NCBI GenBank assembly: GCA_021819535.1
Contig: JAKAQU010000049.1
Coordinates: forward strand, 1 to 11,881
Direction: 5' to 3'
Source of the DNA: Pseudomonadota bacterium
GTDB lineage: Bacteria > Pseudomonadota > Alphaproteobacteria > Acetobacterales > Acetobacteraceae
Length of the DNA stretch: 11,881 nt
Made by a program: the position numbers and the translations under genes. The notes under the pieces are model-generated. The model saw only the letters and a list, made by a program, of their open reading frames with translations, ran no database searches and was not told where the DNA came from. Below, in pieces: positions 1 through 7,431 of the stretch (the stretch's first letter is position 1; each line of letters begins with the position of its first letter).

Positions 1-2
1 CC

Positions 3-401
3 ACCGCACGGCGCGCTCAGGCTTCGAATGACCACTCCCGCAAAACAAAAACGCCCCCACCCCCGCCAGCGCCGTGAATCGCGTGCATCGCTCCTGCCAA
101 AAACGTAGTTATTGGAGGTGTCCAGATTCTTGATAATTCGTTCCCCAGTCGACTCAATGACATCATAACGTTCTGGGGCGATCTCCTCTCGATCGTGCCA
201 AGACGTTACCAATTTCGCATATTGATACCGCAGTGATAACGCATCTCGATAAATGGCACGAGCTGCTTTTTCTATCTGGTTTTCATGCTCTCTACGGCCG
301 CGTCGCCGGTCTAACTGGAAAGTGATTATCAAGGAAGATGCCGCGACTGTCGGAGCGAGCAGCGGAACCAAGACATCTTTCACGAAATTGTAAATATGCA
401 C
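3..401 (-). CDS. Partial membrane-anchored protein of unknown function, cut by the window edge
   Basis: Reading the minus strand from an in-frame TAG at 404-402, a frame stays open for 133 codons to the left edge, so only the N-terminal part is visible. The first possible start is GTG at 401-399; a second GTG lies at 383-381. The predicted N-terminus carries a hydrophobic stretch (from GTG 401, about residues 10-28, including VLVPLLAPTVAASSLIITF), followed by a basic run (LDRRRGRRE) and a charged, probably helical segment. This suggests a single N-terminal membrane anchor with a cytoplasmic domain. I do not recognise a family. No good Shine-Dalgarno precedes either GTG. A TTGACT at 437-432 and a weak TAGTTT at 413-408 (18-base spacer) could give an almost leaderless transcript. 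The last ~35 codons (positions 3-105) look less protein-like, and the other two minus frames are also largely open there, so a frameshift or junction is possible. Base composition is more AT-rich than in all other genes here. Confidence 0.5.
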   Translation of the reverse strand, partial: MHIYNFVKDVLVPLLAPTVAASSLIITFQLDRRRGRREHENQIEKAARAIYRDALSLRYQYAKLVTSWHDREEIAPERYDVIESTGERIIKNLDTSNNYVFGRSDARDSRRWRGWGRFCFAGVVIRSLSAPCG

Positions 402-527
402 CTAATAAAACTACAATAATGACACCCCAAAAGTCAAGATTCAATGTGTTGCACGGCAAGGCGGATAATTGTAGCAGATAAAGTTTTTTGGTTCTTTTTT
501 TCAAAAAAGAACCGCTTTTTCTGGCCC
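402..527. other. AT-rich intergenic stretch between the partial gene and the ABC exporter
   Basis: This short stretch is AT-rich, in contrast to the GC-rich DNA starting at about 521. It holds the possible promoter of the left-edge gene and the perfect hairpin at 490-513. A 70-codon minus frame (504-292) crosses it with a TTG start inside the hairpin and a hydrophobic segment. I do not annotate it because it lacks a ribosome binding site and overlaps the longer partial gene. Confidence 0.5.
490..513. terminator. Perfect 11-bp hairpin, terminator-like
   Basis: GGTTCTTTTTT (490-500) pairs perfectly with AAAAAAGAACC (503-513) across a two-base loop. On the plus strand the stem is followed by GC and five T residues (516-520), the layout of an intrinsic terminator. 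In the direction of the ABC exporter, whose stop codon is only 15 bases away, the stem is followed by six A residues, so it is not a canonical terminator for that gene. It also sits at the AT-rich to GC-rich boundary and could be part of a dispersed intergenic repeat. Confidence 0.45.
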
Positions 528-2372
528 TTACGCCGCTTCCTCGACGAGATGGAGCGCCTGGCGGCGGAGCAATTCGCGGTAGAGGCCCGGGGTTTGTTCG
601 AGTTCGAGGGGGCTTCCGTCCTGAATGATCTGGCCGGTCTGCATCACGACGATGCGGTCGAAATCCTTGAGCGTCGAGAGCCGGTGGGCGACGGCGATCA
701 CGGTGCGGCCGATCATCAGGCGTGAGAGTGCCTCCTGCACCGCCTGTTCGGCTTCGCTGTCGAGGGCGCTCGTCGCCTCGTCGAGGAGCAGCACCGGCGC
801 GTCGCAGAGAAAGGCGCGGGCGATGGCGATGCGCTGGCGCTGTCCGCCGGAGAGTTTGGTGCCGCGGTCGCCGACGATGGTGTCGTAACCCTCCGCGAGC
901 TGCATGATGAAATCGTGGCAGCCGGCGGCGTCGGCGGCGGCGCGCACTTCGGCGTCGGTCGCGTCGGGCCGGCCGTAGCGGATGTTTTCGCGCACGCTCC
1001 GGTGGAACATCAGCACATCCTGCGGCACCACCGAGATCGCGCGGTGCAGGCTCTCCTGGGCGAGGTCGGCGATGCTCTGGCCATCGATCAGGATTTCGCC
1101 GCCATCGATGTCGCGGAAGCGCTGGAGCAGCGTCAGCACCGTGGTCTTGCCCGAGCCCGAGCGCCCGACGAGGCCGACGCGCGAGCCGGGCTCGACGCGG
1201 AGGGAAAAGTTTTTCAAGACCGACTGCCCGCCGGGATAGGCGAAGGAGACCGAGCGGAACTCGACCAGGCCGCGGGCGGAGGCGAGTTTCTGGGCATCCT
1301 CGGCGTCGCGCAGCTCATGCGGGAGCAGGAGGGTCGAGAGAGCTTCCGAGAGCCGCGCGATGTGCTGCACCATGTCCACCAGGGCGACGGCGAGATCGCG
1401 GGTGCCGTGGAGGATGATGAAGCCGAGCGTGCTGACCAGCACCATGTCGCCGGCGCTGGCCGCGCCGCGCTGCCAGAGCAGGATGCCCCAGGCGAGAATG
1501 CCGGCGGTGAGCAGCGCCGTGGTCGCCGCGTGGAGCAGGCGGAGGCGCTCGAGATAGCGGAGGCTCTCGCCGCGCGCGGCCATTTCGCTCGCGATGCGGC
1601 GGCGGTAGCGCGCCTGCTCGCGGCCGAAGGCGCCGAAGGCGCGCACCAGCGAGATGTTGTTGATGACATCGACCATCTCGCCGTCGACCGCGGCTGCCTC
1701 GCTCGCGTAGCGATGGTGAAGCCGTGTGCCGCGGCTGGCGAGCCGCACCAGGAAGGTCGCGAGCGAGCCCGAGATCGCCGCGAGCACGAGGGCCATCACC
1801 GGATCGACGGAGGCGAGGAAGCAGATCGCGAGGATGACCGCGAGACAGGGCGGCATGACGTTCCACGAGAACAGGTTCTCGACGGTGAAGATGGCGTTGG
1901 CGGTGGTCGTGATGCGCCCGGCGAGCGTGCCTGGCTGGCGTTCGGAAAAAAACGCCGGCGCGTGCGCGGTGAGATGGGCGAAGAGATCCCGCCGGACATC
2001 GCCGGTGACGGTGACGAAGACATAGGAGGCGACCCAGCCGGCGAGCCGCCAGGTGAGATTATCGGCGGCGATCACCCCGGCGAGCAGCCCGAACGCCGAC
2101 CACACGGCGCCGATGCGATGCGCCATCAGGGTATCGACGAGATGCTTGAGCGCGTATTGCGAGGAGACCGAAAATCCGACCGCGAGCATGACGGCGCCGA
2201 TCACCACCGCGTGCTGGAATTTGTGGCGCAGCACGTAGGAAAAAATGAAGGCGAGCGGGCGGCGCGCCAGGCGCTCGAGCGTGGCGCCGCCGTCGGGGGC
2301 GCCATCGGAGGCGCCATCGGGGATGTGGGTGGCAGAGGGGGTCGGGCGGATGAAGCTCATGGCGGTCGGCAT
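528..2372 (-). CDS. ABC exporter half-transporter (fused membrane and ATPase domains)
   Basis: This 614-residue protein is a type IV ABC exporter subunit that would act as a homodimer or heterodimer in the inner membrane. Residues ~40-345 form the transmembrane domain, with hydrophobic helices near 52-75, 90-108, 172-210 and 283-325. Residues ~368-605 form the nucleotide-binding domain. Visible motifs are Walker A GRSGSGKT (403-410, Lys409), Q-loop Gln451, signature LSGGQ (507-511), Walker B LLLDE (Asp531, Glu532) and H-loop His563. All catalytic residues are present, so it should be active. The family includes lipid A, lipid, peptide and drug exporters, and the substrate cannot be read from the sequence. 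The start is uncertain: ATG 2372 and ATG 2360 both lack a strong Shine-Dalgarno. The N-terminal ~35 residues are rich in Gly, Asp and Ala and probably disordered. The gene is divergent from the glycosyltransferase, which might hint at envelope glycan or lipid export (inference). Confidence 0.93.
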   Translation of the reverse strand: MPTAMSFIRPTPSATHIPDGASDGAPDGGATLERLARRPLAFIFSYVLRHKFQHAVVIGAVMLAVGFSVSSQYALKHLVDTLMAHRIGAVWSAFGLLAGVIAADNLTWRLAGWVASYVFVTVTGDVRRDLFAHLTAHAPAFFSERQPGTLAGRITTTANAIFTVENLFSWNVMPPCLAVILAICFLASVDPVMALVLAAISGSLATFLVRLASRGTRLHHRYASEAAAVDGEMVDVINNISLVRAFGAFGREQARYRRRIASEMAARGESLRYLERLRLLHAATTALLTAGILAWGILLWQRGAASAGDMVLVSTLGFIILHGTRDLAVALVDMVQHIARLSEALSTLLLPHELRDAEDAQKLASARGLVEFRSVSFAYPGGQSVLKNFSLRVEPGSRVGLVGRSGSGKTTVLTLLQRFRDIDGGEILIDGQSIADLAQESLHRAISVVPQDVLMFHRSVRENIRYGRPDATDAEVRAAADAAGCHDFIMQLAEGYDTIVGDRGTKLSGGQRQRIAIARAFLCDAPVLLLDEATSALDSEAEQAVQEALSRLMIGRTVIAVAHRLSTLKDFDRIVVMQTGQIIQDGSPLELEQTPGLYRELLRRQALHLVEEAA

Positions 2373-2422
2373 CTTTCGCGGATGGCGCGTCTCTGCCGCC
2401 GATCTTGCGCGGCATTGCGGCG

Positions 2423-2472
2423 GAGTTAAGGCAAATCCCGCCCTAGATTTGCCCGTTTCGCCTTCTTAACTC
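2423..2472. promoter_or_regulatory. Nested inverted repeats between divergent ABC exporter and glycosyltransferase genes
   Basis: Two inverted repeats are nested in the 163-base divergent intergenic region. The outer arms are GAGTTAAG (2423-2430) and CTTAACTC (2465-2472). The inner arms are GCAAATC (2431-2437) and GATTTGC (2446-2452) with an 8-base centre. The arms abut on the left and are separated by 12 bases on the right. The pair lies 64 bases upstream of the glycosyltransferase start and 51 bases from the ABC start, so it could be a shared operator or a leader structure. No convincing -35/-10 pair could be placed, and the binding protein is unknown. Confidence 0.4.
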
Positions 2473-2535
2473 TCGCCACCGCCCGCCGGGCATAACGCCA
2501 GAGCCCGGTGCGACCAATAACCGAGAGAGAAAAAA

Positions 2536-3585
2536 ATGCGCATCGCCCAGATCGCTCCCCTCTATGAAGCCGTGCCGCCCAAATTCTATGGCGGGACCGA
2601 GCGTGTCGTCTCCTACCTGACCGAGGAGCTGGTGGCACTCGGCCACGAGGTCACGCTGTTCGCGAGCGGCGATTCCGAGACCGCGGCACGGCTGGAGGCG
2701 GCGTGGCCGCGGGCGCTCCGCCTCGATCCCGCGATCCGCGACCCGATCGCGCCGCATGCCCTCCTGATGGAGCGGGTGATGCAGCGCGCCGGCGAGTTCG
2801 ACGTGCTCCATTTCCACAACGAATATCTCCCCTTCAGCCTGTTCAGCCGCCAGCCGACGCCCTGGCTGAACACGCTGCACGGCCGTCTCGACATGATCGA
2901 ATATCAGGGCATTTTCGACACCTTCTCGAACGTGCCGCTGGTGTCGATTTCGGATTCGCAGCGCCGCCCGCTGCCGCAGGCCAATTTCATCGGCACCGTG
3001 CTCCATGGCCTGCCGGAAAATCTGCTGACGCCGCGCCCGATGACGCCGAGCTATCTCGCCTTCCTCGGTCGCATCTCGCCGGAAAAGCGCCCCGACCGCG
3101 CGATCCGCATCGCGCGCGCCTGCGGCATTCCGCTCAAGATCGCGGCCAAGGTCGACAATGCCGATCGCGCCTATTTCGAGGCCGTGATCAAGCCGATGCT
3201 CGATGGCCCCGGCGTCGAGATGGTGGGCGAGATCAACGAGACGCAGAAACCGGAATTTCTCTCAGGCGCCATCGCCCTTCTGATGCCGATCGATTGGCCG
3301 GAGCCGTTCGGCCTCGTCATGATCGAGGCCATGGCCTGCGGCGTGCCGGTGATCGCAATCAATCGCGGCTCGGTTCCCGAAGTCATCGATGACGGCATCT
3401 CCGGCTTCATCGTCGAGGACGAGACCGGGGCGATCGGCGCCGTCGAACGCCTCGGCGAACTCGATCGCGGCCGCGTCCGCGCCCGTTTCGAGGAGCGCTT
3501 CACCGCCAAGCGCATGGCGCTCGATTATCTCGCGCTCTATCGCAAGCTCGCCGAGCCCCGCCTGCGGCTGCGCGCCGTCGGCTGA
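2536..3585 (+). CDS. GT4-family glycosyltransferase
   Basis: This 349-residue protein has the GT-B fold features of retaining glycosyltransferase family 4, which transfers sugar from a nucleotide-sugar donor to a lipid or glycan acceptor, usually on the cytoplasmic face of the inner membrane. The N-terminal acceptor domain begins with RIAQIAP and a glycine pair before a helix (YGGTERV, 18-24). The linker leads to the donor domain with FLGRISPEKRPD (176-187), where Arg179 and Lys184 match the donor-phosphate binding residues. The E-x7-E motif is EPFGLVMIE (Glu256, Glu264). Length is typical for the family. A purine-rich GAGAGAG lies just upstream of the ATG. The gene stands alone, divergent from the ABC exporter and convergent with the amidase. 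The sugar and acceptor cannot be inferred, and assignment to exopolysaccharide or lipopolysaccharide synthesis would be a guess. Confidence 0.88.
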   Translation: MRIAQIAPLYEAVPPKFYGGTERVVSYLTEELVALGHEVTLFASGDSETAARLEAAWPRALRLDPAIRDPIAPHALLMERVMQRAGEFDVLHFHNEYLPFSLFSRQPTPWLNTLHGRLDMIEYQGIFDTFSNVPLVSISDSQRRPLPQANFIGTVLHGLPENLLTPRPMTPSYLAFLGRISPEKRPDRAIRIARACGIPLKIAAKVDNADRAYFEAVIKPMLDGPGVEMVGEINETQKPEFLSGAIALLMPIDWPEPFGLVMIEAMACGVPVIAINRGSVPEVIDDGISGFIVEDETGAIGAVERLGELDRGRVRARFEERFTAKRMALDYLALYRKLAEPRLRLRAVG

Positions 3586-3616
3586 AAGGGAAAGGGCGAA
3601 GCCCGGCGGCCGGGGA

Positions 3617-5023
3617 TCAGAACGGCCGCCGCGCGGCCCAGGGGGCGGCGCGCTCGAAGGCGCGGGAGAGTTGCAAGACGCCGAGGTCGTCGAAACGGCG
3701 CCCGGTGATTTGCAAGCCGATCGGAAGCCCGTCCTTCGTGAACCCGGCCGGGATCGACGCGGCCGGGTTGCCGGAGAGATCGAACGGGTAGGAGAATTCC
3801 GCCCAGGCGAGCCAGTCCCAGCTATGTTCCGCCCACCCCTCCGGCGCGAGGCGCTCGGAAGGGAAAGCGGCGACGGAGGCGGCGGGCGAGAGGAGGAAAT
3901 CCCAATCCGCGAAGAACAGGTTGATATCGCGGATATAGGCGTATTTGCGCTCGCGCATGATCTGATAGCGATCCATGGTGATGGACCGGCCTTCTTCGAT
4001 GCAGGCGACGAAGCCGGGATCCATTTCGGCGCGCCACTGATCGAGCTTTGGCGCATGCACGGCCCAATGCGCCGGCCAGAAAAAGCGGATCAGTTCCGGA
4101 CCCGCCGGCCCAAAGGGCGGGGTCACGTCGTGCAATTCGGCGCCGAGAGCGGTGGCGAGACGCTCGGCCGCGGCGCGGGCGAGAGCGGCGACCTCGGGAT
4201 CGACGCGGGCATGGCCGAAATCGGCGCTGTAGGCGAGACGCGGGCGCGGCAGCACCTGATCGAGGAGAGCGGGATAATCGGCCGGAGGCGCCTCCAGGCT
4301 GGTGTGATCCCAATCATGCGGCCCGGCCATCACCGCCAGCATCAGCGCGGCATCGGCGACGCTCCGGGTGAGCGGGCCGAGGTGAGACGTGTAATCGGTG
4401 TTGGAAACCGGGTGGATGGGCACGCGCCCATAGCTCGGCTTCAAGCCGTAAACACCGCAGAAATGGGCCGGGAGCCGCACCGAGCCTGCGGCATCGCTCC
4501 CCTGATGAAGGGCGCCGAAGCCGGCCGCCGCCGCCGCGCCCGCCCCGGCCGAGGAGCCGCCGGCGGTGAGGCCGATGCGCCAGGGGGTGTGGGTCAGGCC
4601 GGTGAGCGGGCTCCGGCCGGTGCCGATCCAGCCGAATTCCGGCGTCGTCGTCTTGCCGATGATGATGGCGCCGGCCTCGCGCAGCCGCGTTACGATCGGC
4701 GCGTCGAGATCGGGGATGAAGCCGCGCCTGGTCGGCGAGCCGTATTGCGTCGCAACGCCGCGTGTCAGCGTCAGATCCTTGACCGTAACCGGAACGCCCT
4801 CCAGCGGCCCGCGCGGGTTGCCGGCGGCAAAGCGCTGCTCGGCGGCCTCGGCTTCGGCCATCGCCTGATCACCGAGCACGGTGACGAAGGCGTTGACCTC
4901 GCGGTCATGCGCCGCGATCCGTGCCAGCACCGCCGCCATCACCTCGCGCGGCGAGATCGTGCCGGCGCGATAGAGGCGGGCGAGTTCGGTCGCCGGAAGA
5001 AAGCAGAGATCCTCGTCCGTCAT
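3617..5023 (-). CDS. Amidase-signature family hydrolase
   Basis: This 468-residue enzyme belongs to the amidase signature family, which hydrolyses carboxylic amides through a Ser-cisSer-Lys triad. Lys82 (GVPVTVKDL), Ser158 (AGGSSAG) and Ser181 (GSDAAGSVRLP) fit the triad, so the protein should be active. Length is normal for the family. The family includes indoleacetamide hydrolases, general amidases, GatA and 6-aminohexanoate-cyclic-dimer hydrolases. No GatB or GatC gene is nearby, so a GatA role is unlikely, and the substrate is unknown. The gene starts 7 bases after the stop of the aminotransferase, and its GAGGG ribosome binding site overlaps that stop region, so the two are probably one transcript. 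A shared role in nitrogen or branched-chain amino acid metabolism is only an inference. Its 3' end faces the glycosyltransferase across 31 bases. Confidence 0.92.
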   Translation of the reverse strand: MTDEDLCFLPATELARLYRAGTISPREVMAAVLARIAAHDREVNAFVTVLGDQAMAEAEAAEQRFAAGNPRGPLEGVPVTVKDLTLTRGVATQYGSPTRRGFIPDLDAPIVTRLREAGAIIIGKTTTPEFGWIGTGRSPLTGLTHTPWRIGLTAGGSSAGAGAAAAAGFGALHQGSDAAGSVRLPAHFCGVYGLKPSYGRVPIHPVSNTDYTSHLGPLTRSVADAALMLAVMAGPHDWDHTSLEAPPADYPALLDQVLPRPRLAYSADFGHARVDPEVAALARAAAERLATALGAELHDVTPPFGPAGPELIRFFWPAHWAVHAPKLDQWRAEMDPGFVACIEEGRSITMDRYQIMRERKYAYIRDINLFFADWDFLLSPAASVAAFPSERLAPEGWAEHSWDWLAWAEFSYPFDLSGNPAASIPAGFTKDGLPIGLQITGRRFDDLGVLQLSRAFERAAPWAARRPF

Positions 5024-5030
5024 GGCGCCC

Positions 5031-6119
5031 TCAAGCCGGCTCGGTCACGGGGGCCGCAACCGGGCGTGCCCAGCCATGCGGGTCCGGCCCGGTTCCGTAT
5101 TGGATGCCGATGATCGCATCATAGAGCCGCTCTGTCAGGGCGCCGATGCCGCCGCCCTGGATGACGTGGCGCGCCCCCTTGTAGCCGAGCTCGCCGACCG
5201 GCGAGATCACCGCCGCCGTCCCCGTGCCCCACATCTCTTCGAGCCGCCCGGCGGCGATCGCGGCGACCACCTCATCGATGGTGATCGGCCGTTCCTCCAC
5301 CTTGATCCCCCAATCCTTGAGCAGGGTCAGCACGGAATCGCGGGTGACGCCGGCGAGGATGGAGCCGGCGAGCGGCGGCGTCACCACCACGCCGTCGATT
5401 TTCATCATGATGTTCATGGTGCCGACCTCTTCGAGGAAGCGGTGTTCGGCGCCGTCGAGATAGAGCACCTGGGTGAAGCCGAGATGGTGCGCCTCCTCCG
5501 CCGGATAGAGGCTGGCGGCGTAATTGGCCGCGGTCTTGGCGGCGCCGAGCCCGCCGGGGAGGGCGCGGACATGGCGCTCGCTGGCGAGGATCTTCACCGG
5601 GTTCATCCCTTCCGGATAATAGGCGCCGACCGGGCTCAGGATGACGTAGTAGAGATAGCTCTCGGCCGGGCGCACGCCGAGGAAAGGCTCGGTCGCGATC
5701 ACCGTCGGGCGGATATAGAGCGCGGTTCCGGGCAGTTTTGGCACCCAGCGCCGCTCTAGACCGACCAGGGCGTGAAACGATTGCTCGACCAGCGCCGCAT
5801 CGAGGGCGGGGATGCACAGCCGCTCGCAGGAATGGTTGAGGCGCCGCGCATGCCGATCGGGGCGGAAAATGCGGATCACGCCATCGGCCCCGCGAAACGC
5901 CTTGAGGCCGTCGAACACCGCCTGGGCGTAGTGCAGCACGCAGGTCGCGGGATCGAGGCTGAGCGGGTGATAGGGCTCGATGCGCGGATCGAACCAGCCG
6001 CGCCCGCTCTCATAGGTCATCATGAACATGTGGTCGGTAAAGACGGTGCCGAATTTCAGGCTGGAATCCGGCGGCGGCGCCTTGAGCGATGCGGCGCGGG
6101 TGATGGGAAACGCGGTCAT
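5031..6119 (-). CDS. ilvE: Branched-chain amino acid aminotransferase, class IV PLP
   Basis: This 362-residue fold-type IV PLP enzyme is predicted to interconvert leucine, isoleucine and valine with their 2-oxo acids, using glutamate/2-oxoglutarate, in the cytoplasm. The PLP lysine is Lys195 in GAAKTAANYAAS, matching the AAKAGGNY motif of E. coli IlvE. Downstream come the conserved LEEVGTMN (229-236) and GTGTAAVISPVG (298-309) segments that contact the cofactor phosphate and carboxylate. Length and the N-terminal TDHMFMM/GWFDPRIEPY region suit the longer, eukaryote-like BCAT subgroup better than the ~310-residue E. coli type. I chose ATG 6119, not the upstream extension to 6221, because AAGGAG lies 9 bases before it and the protein begins at the usual point. 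It is the first gene of a likely two-gene unit with the amidase. Confidence 0.92.
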   Translation of the reverse strand: MTAFPITRAASLKAPPPDSSLKFGTVFTDHMFMMTYESGRGWFDPRIEPYHPLSLDPATCVLHYAQAVFDGLKAFRGADGVIRIFRPDRHARRLNHSCERLCIPALDAALVEQSFHALVGLERRWVPKLPGTALYIRPTVIATEPFLGVRPAESYLYYVILSPVGAYYPEGMNPVKILASERHVRALPGGLGAAKTAANYAASLYPAEEAHHLGFTQVLYLDGAEHRFLEEVGTMNIMMKIDGVVVTPPLAGSILAGVTRDSVLTLLKDWGIKVEERPITIDEVVAAIAAGRLEEMWGTGTAAVISPVGELGYKGARHVIQGGGIGALTERLYDAIIGIQYGTGPDPHGWARPVAAPVTEPA

Positions 6120-6279
6120 GGCGCAACACTCCTTCTTGCCCGCCGGATTGGCGGCCCGGTCGCGGGGATTGGCGCCATATTGCCGCGCTTCGCCGCCGCT
6201 GTCTTGTCCTTCGCCATGCATTTACCGCATGATCGCATCACCGCGGCGATTGCGGCCGTGGGCGGAGAGGAAACCAACG
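6120..6279. other. Divergent intergenic region between ilvE and the NIPSNAP gene
   Basis: This 160-base region must hold the promoters of both divergent genes, but no clear -35/-10 pair is visible. An imperfect hairpin lies at 6225-6255: CCGCA, a two-base bulge, then ATCGC (6225-6236) pairs with GCGATTGCGG (6246-6255), ending 24 bases before the NIPSNAP start. Its role is unknown. Confidence 0.35.
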
Positions 6280-6606
6280 ATGATTTACGAAATGCGGGTC
6301 TATCATTGCGTGCCAGGGCGGCTGCCGGCGCTGCTCAAGCGGTTCGAGACCATCACGCTCGATATCTGGAAGCGCCACGGTATCCGCCAGGCGGGGTTTT
6401 GGACGGTGCTGGTCGGGGAATCGAACCAGGATCTGGTCTATCTGCTGGCCTGGGAATCGATGGCCGAGCGTGAACGCGTCTGGGGCGGGTTCATGAGCGA
6501 CCCGGAATGGATCGCCAAACGCGCCGAGACCGAGCGCGACGGCCAGATCGTCGCCTCGATCACCAACAGCTTCCTCCAGCCGACCGGCTTCTCGGCGGTG
6601 CGCTGA
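6280..6606 (+). CDS. NIPSNAP-family small protein
   Basis: This 108-residue protein resembles NIPSNAP domain proteins, which have a dimeric alpha/beta ferredoxin-like barrel. The recognisable pattern is the opening MIYEMRVYHCVPGRLPALLKR, a central hydrophobic strand (GFWTVLVG, 39-46), YLLAWES (54-60), and the ending SFLQPTGFSAVR with the family's typical aromatic/proline-rich tail. The biochemical role of bacterial members is not established. I place the start at ATG 6280, not the upstream in-frame start at 6022, because a GGAGAGG sits 9-10 bases before it and the upstream sequence overlaps ilvE on the other strand. No membrane segment or signal peptide is seen. It stands alone between a divergent and a convergent gene. 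Confidence 0.8.
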   Translation: MIYEMRVYHCVPGRLPALLKRFETITLDIWKRHGIRQAGFWTVLVGESNQDLVYLLAWESMAERERVWGGFMSDPEWIAKRAETERDGQIVASITNSFLQPTGFSAVR

Positions 6607-6669
6607 ACGTCACCGCCGAAGGCCGGAGATTTTATTCCGTTCCCTCGGCGTGGCTCATTTTCTCGGAGC

Positions 6670-6690
6670 GGCAGCGCCGGTGGCGCTGTC
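6670..6690. terminator. Hairpin between convergent genes
   Basis: CAGCGCC (6672-6678) pairs with GGCGCTG (6682-6688) around a three-base loop; one G-T wobble and one G-C pair extend it to 6670-6690. It lies in the 87-base gap between the convergent NIPSNAP and hydrolase genes, a natural place for termination. Neither side has a T tract, so the call is tentative. Confidence 0.3.
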
Positions 6691-6693
6691 CGT

Positions 6694-7359
6694 TCAATCC
6701 GCCGCCATCGAGAGGTGGCGGCCGACCATTTTCTTGCCGACATGATCCTCCACCGCGGCGGCGATCGCCTCGGCGTGATTGGCCATGACGTGATCGGCAC
6801 CGAGGAGGATGCGGTAATCGACGCTGACGCCTTTTTGCGTGTTCAGCTTATCGACCAGTTTCCTGACCGCGGGCTCGGGCACGAGGTCGTCGTTATCGCC
6901 ATGGAGCATCAGCCCGCCGCAGGGGCAGGGGGCGAGGAAACCGAAATCGTAGTGGCTCGCTGGTGGCGCGATGCTGATCCAGCCGGAGATTTCCGGCCGG
7001 CGCATCAGCAACTGCATGCCGACGAAGGCGCCGAAGGAATAGCCTGCGATCCAGAGTCCGCCAGCGTTGGGATTGACCGCTTGCAGCCAATCGAGTGCTG
7101 CCGCGGCGTCGCCGATTTCGCCGATGCCGCCGTCATAGCGCCCCTGGCTGCGCCCGACGCCGCGAAAATTGAAGCGCATGGTGGAAAACCCCAGGCGCTG
7201 AAACGATTGGTAGACCGTATAGGTGATCCGGTTGTTCATCGTCCCGCCATGCAGCGGATGCGGGTGCAGCACCAGCGCCACCGGGGCGCCGGTTTCTTTC
7301 GAATGATGATAACGACCTTCCAACCGCCCATCAGGGCCGGCGAACATCACCTCGGGCAT
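6694..7359 (-). CDS. Alpha/beta hydrolase of a conserved alphaproteobacterial type
   Basis: This 221-residue cytoplasmic protein has the alpha/beta hydrolase fold. After an opening PEVMFAGPDGRLEGRYH strand pair comes LHPHPLHGGTMNN (31-43), a hallmark of this small-hydrolase subgroup. The nucleophile elbow is GYSFG (Ser108), the acid is probably Asp157 in HGDNDDLVP, and the catalytic histidine is His190 in GADHVM, so the triad is complete. Proteins of this type are widespread in alphaproteobacteria, but the substrate is not known. I chose ATG 7359 because homologues typically open with MPEV; the in-frame extension upstream to 7458 includes the hairpin at 7387-7431 and looks non-coding. The ribosome binding site is weak. 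The gene diverges from cysE, and a link to cysteine metabolism is unproven. Confidence 0.88.
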   Translation of the reverse strand: MPEVMFAGPDGRLEGRYHHSKETGAPVALVLHPHPLHGGTMNNRITYTVYQSFQRLGFSTMRFNFRGVGRSQGRYDGGIGEIGDAAAALDWLQAVNPNAGGLWIAGYSFGAFVGMQLLMRRPEISGWISIAPPASHYDFGFLAPCPCGGLMLHGDNDDLVPEPAVRKLVDKLNTQKGVSVDYRILLGADHVMANHAEAIAAAVEDHVGKKMVGRHLSMAAD

Positions 7360-7386
7360 GATCTCTAAGTTCCGTTCCTGTTCTTG

Positions 7387-7431
7387 ATGGTTCCCGCTGC
7401 CCGCAACGGCGGCGGGCAAGATGGGAACCAT
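7387..7431 (-). promoter_or_regulatory. Two-part hairpin in the leader of the alpha/beta hydrolase
   Basis: ATGGTTCCC (7387-7395) pairs with GGGAACCAT (7423-7431). Inside, GCCCGC (7399-7404) pairs with GCGGGC (7412-7417) around a 7-base loop, with a 3/5-base internal bulge between the two stems. It ends 28 bases upstream of the hydrolase start, so it would be in the 5' untranslated RNA if transcription starts further out. It has no T tract. It may be a leader structure or an operator. Confidence 0.4.

Noticed and set aside
20..45. Possible tRNA T-arm (TTCGAAT near 31-37)
   Set aside because: The flanking C and G are the wrong way round for a T-stem, and no acceptor or anticodon arms can be placed.
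915..2429. A 504-codon plus-strand open frame opposite the ABC exporter
   Set aside because: It is an antisense shadow rich in Gly, Ala, Arg, Glu and Asp, typical of the opposite strand of GC-rich genes. The exporter frame has all ABC motifs.
3602..3614. CCCGG/CCGGG hairpin between glycosyltransferase and amidase as terminator
   Set aside because: It has only five pairs in very GC-rich DNA, with no T tract on either strand.
3389..5113. A 574-codon plus-strand open frame across the amidase
   Set aside because: It overlaps the end of the glycosyltransferase and the whole amidase, both with full catalytic motifs. Its product is low-complexity with no recognisable domain.
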